This document shows positions 55,358-56,975 of a DNA stretch of 56,975 nucleotides, piece by piece; the first letter of the stretch is position 1; every line of letters starts with the position of its first letter. The notes below the pieces were generated by a model. The model saw only the letters and a list, made by a program, of their open reading frames with translations, was not told the DNA's origin and ran no database searches. The translations under genes and the position numbers were made by a program. Location: contig JADKKC010000025.1 of the NCBI GenBank assembly GCA_016720685.1, positions 1 to 56,975 of the forward strand. The letters run 5' to 3'. This DNA comes from Zoogloea sp. (GTDB lineage: Bacteria > Pseudomonadota > Gammaproteobacteria > Burkholderiales > Rhodocyclaceae).

Positions 55358-56563
55358 TCACGCTTCGTCCGCCCGCACGTAATCAAGGGCTTCGTGCTGG
55401 AACAGCACGGCGGTCATGGTGGCCGGGGTGATGATGCCGGCCAGCCGGCCGGCTGCGTCCACCACGGGCGCGCCACGCTGGCCGCCTGCGCCGAGCAGGT
55501 CGGCGGCGGCGGCGATGCCTTCTTCCGTCGCCACGCTTTTGAGCCCTTCGGCGGGCGTCTGCATGATCTGGCCGACGACTTCCGGCTTGCTCGAATGGGT
55601 GCCGGGCGTCGGGCGCAGCAGGCGGCGCACGTTGTCGCCGATGCGCTGGCCTCCGGTTTCATCGCGGTCCGGCTCCACGTGGCGCAGAAAATCCTCCAGC
55701 CCCAACAGGCCGATGACCCGCTGGCCCCGGTCCACCACCGGCAGCATGGCCAGGCTGTGGCGGTTCATCAGCCGCCAGGCTTCGTTGAGCCCAGTGGCAA
55801 ACTCGACGCTGATTGGCGCCGCTTCCATGATGTCGCCGCACCTGAGCAGCACGTGGCGATGAAAGGCATGGCGCGCGGCGCGTTGGAAGACTTCCGCCAG
55901 GTCGTTTTCACTCACGTCGAGGTAGGTGTCCAGCTCGGTGAGGGCGGCGGCCAGATCGGGATGCTGGACGCCCGCGGGGCTGCGGCGCGGCGGAACGGGT
56001 GTCGAGACGGCCGGCGAGCACAAAGGGTAGCGGCGGCCCGGCAACAGGTTGTTGACCGCGGTGGCGGCAATCAGCATGGCCAGCGCGTTGGCGCCGGTGG
56101 CGGCGATGCTCGATGCGAGGTCCAGCCCCTGGGCCGCCGCCGCGGCCATCACGATGGCCATGGCGCCGCCGGGTGGATGCAGGCAGCGCAGCCACGCCAT
56201 GAGCCATACGGAAATTGCAACGGCCAGGCCAACGGCCAGGTAGTCCGCCGGAATCCAGCGCCCGCAGGCAAAGCCGACCAGCGCCGGCAGCAGCAGGCCG
56301 CCGATAACCGACCAGGGCTGGGCCAGCGGGCTGTGGGGCAGCGCGAACAGGATCACCGAGCTTGCGCCGAGCGGCGCCAGCAGGCGGCGGGCGTCGGCAG
56401 AAACCGGCAGTACGAACAGCACACCTTCAAAGATCAGCACGCCGAGCAGCGCGGCAATGGCGCTGCGCCAGCGTTCATGGGGGGATAGCGGCGCGGCGTC
56501 GGCAAACAGGTAGCGGCGGGCAAAGCGGTCGAGTGCCGCATGGACGTGGCGGGCGGGGTTCAT
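55358..56563 (-). CDS. HPP family membrane protein with tandem CBS domains
   Basis: 401 residues. The N-terminal HPP domain (about 30-180) has about four membrane helices and the signatures LAPLGASSVILFALPHSPLA and LHPPGGAMAIVMAAAAAQGL, including the HPP motif. Two CBS domains follow: the first around GDIMEAAPISVEFATGLNEA, the second around VVGQIMQTPAEGLKSVATEE with GAPVVDAAGRLAGIITPATM. HPP proteins include nitrite transporters; CBS pairs bind adenosyl ligands and may gate the transporter. Complete. Confidence 0.92.
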   Translation of the reverse strand: MNPARHVHAALDRFARRYLFADAAPLSPHERWRSAIAALLGVLIFEGVLFVLPVSADARRLLAPLGASSVILFALPHSPLAQPWSVIGGLLLPALVGFACGRWIPADYLAVGLAVAISVWLMAWLRCLHPPGGAMAIVMAAAAAQGLDLASSIAATGANALAMLIAATAVNNLLPGRRYPLCSPAVSTPVPPRRSPAGVQHPDLAAALTELDTYLDVSENDLAEVFQRAARHAFHRHVLLRCGDIMEAAPISVEFATGLNEAWRLMNRHSLAMLPVVDRGQRVIGLLGLEDFLRHVEPDRDETGGQRIGDNVRRLLRPTPGTHSSKPEVVGQIMQTPAEGLKSVATEEGIAAAADLLGAGGQRGAPVVDAAGRLAGIITPATMTAVLFQHEALDYVRADEA

Positions 56564-56718
56564 TGCGCGGGCAAAAAGCGTGGAATCATAGACTATGGGC
56601 CTTCCCGACGCGGCTCGCCTTGACCTGGATTTGGTGCGCTATCGTTCGGCCGGGGCGCTGCGCCAGAGGCCTTACATTTCTTTCTGGCACAAGCAGGGGC
56701 CGGACCCACGGAGGATGT

Positions 56719-56975
56719 GTGCTGATTTATCTCGGATGTTGCACGGTGCTGGCCTTTGGGCTGGCCCTGGTGCTCATGCAGGCAGGTGCCGCCCCGGCGG
56801 CCGGTGCCCACGCGGCCTTTGCGCTGGGGGCGATGCCGCTGATCTTTGCGGCGATGGGGCATTTCGTGCCGGTGCTGACCCGCAGCGGCGGGGCCGGCAA
56901 GGCGCTGCATCGACTGCCGCTGGCCATGCAACTGGTCGGCGCGGCGGTGGTCGGTGTGCTGGCCGGAGCGCTGCC
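56719..56975 (+). CDS. Membrane protein, N-terminal part only
   Basis: A GTG start at 56719 behind GGAGG (56710-56714) gives MLIYLGCCTVLAFGLALVLM and continues hydrophobic to the window end, about 85 residues with roughly three membrane segments and GHFVPVLTRSG between two of them. A longer-looking ATG frame at 56715 translates into an Arg/Gly-rich shadow and is rejected. Family not recognised from this piece. Confidence 0.6.
   Translation, partial: MLIYLGCCTVLAFGLALVLMQAGAAPAAGAHAAFALGAMPLIFAAMGHFVPVLTRSGGAGKALHRLPLAMQLVGAAVVGVLAGAL

Overview
The window looks like chromosome from a high-GC betaproteobacterium, most like the Rhodocyclales (Azoarcus/Thauera type). The basis is gene content and order: surE-pcm-nlpD-rpoS, dapA-bamC, GTP-type PEP carboxykinase divergent from a MaeB-type malic enzyme, and moxR-DUF58-tgpA. 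This placement is an inference; no 16S gene is present. Almost every base is occupied by ordinary housekeeping genes, so accessory content is limited.

Layout. (a) 1-5043, minus strand: a tight four-gene operon for a membrane-anchored protein of unknown function followed by a three-subunit condensin of the MukF-MukE-MukB / MksFEB / Wadjet JetA-JetB-JetC type. The SMC subunit runs off the left edge. (b) 5343-7101, minus strand, visibly more AT-rich: an intact DUF4276 (Toprim-like) gene downstream of a badly decayed AAA ATPase, the remnant of an AAA + DUF4276 defence-like pair inserted after prfB. (c) 7131-13106, minus strand: prfB with its programmed frameshift, a small exported protein, an RluF-like pseudouridine synthase with a long repetitive N-terminal tail, rsuA and mutL. 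(d) 13343-16693, plus strand: a lysozyme-like/LysM protein coupled to an unknown exported protein, then purT and an FAH-family enzyme. (e) 16807-22331: pckG and maeB (divergent), then a patatin. (f) 22593-31322: pbpG, then on the minus strand an IclR regulator, a queuosine-precursor transporter, a Gate-domain membrane protein, lrgA/lrgB, two tandem TakP-like TRAP binding proteins and pmbA. (g) 31390-38682: darP-mogA, DUF1294, msrP-msrQ, and surE-pcm-nlpD-rpoS. (h) 38726-44097: an ArsC-like protein, then mltB-tgpA-DUF58-moxR on the minus strand. (i) 44098-56975: HDAC-family deacetylase, dapA-bamC, a small lipoprotein, ribosomal oxygenase, rlmD, a Bax-inhibitor-like protein, tRNA-Ser(UGA), a ChaN-PDZ lipoprotein coupled to an M1-type peptidase, a DUF2249 protein, an HPP-CBS protein and the start of a membrane-protein gene.

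Quality warning. Besides the genuine prfB frameshift, single-base frame breaks or a nonsense codon interrupt about ten otherwise well-conserved genes (jetA-like, jetB-like, rsuA, purT, pckG, patatin, dctP1, surE, the Bax-inhibitor-like gene and the M1 peptidase). Several lie in homopolymer runs. This pattern fits sequencing or assembly error better than simultaneous decay of housekeeping genes, so I annotate these as genes with a disruption. Only the AAA gene is called a pseudogene.

The best candidates for unexpected biology are the condensin operon with its unknown membrane partner, the AAA/DUF4276 remnant, the structured rpoS leader, and the ChaN-PDZ/M1 peptidase pair.
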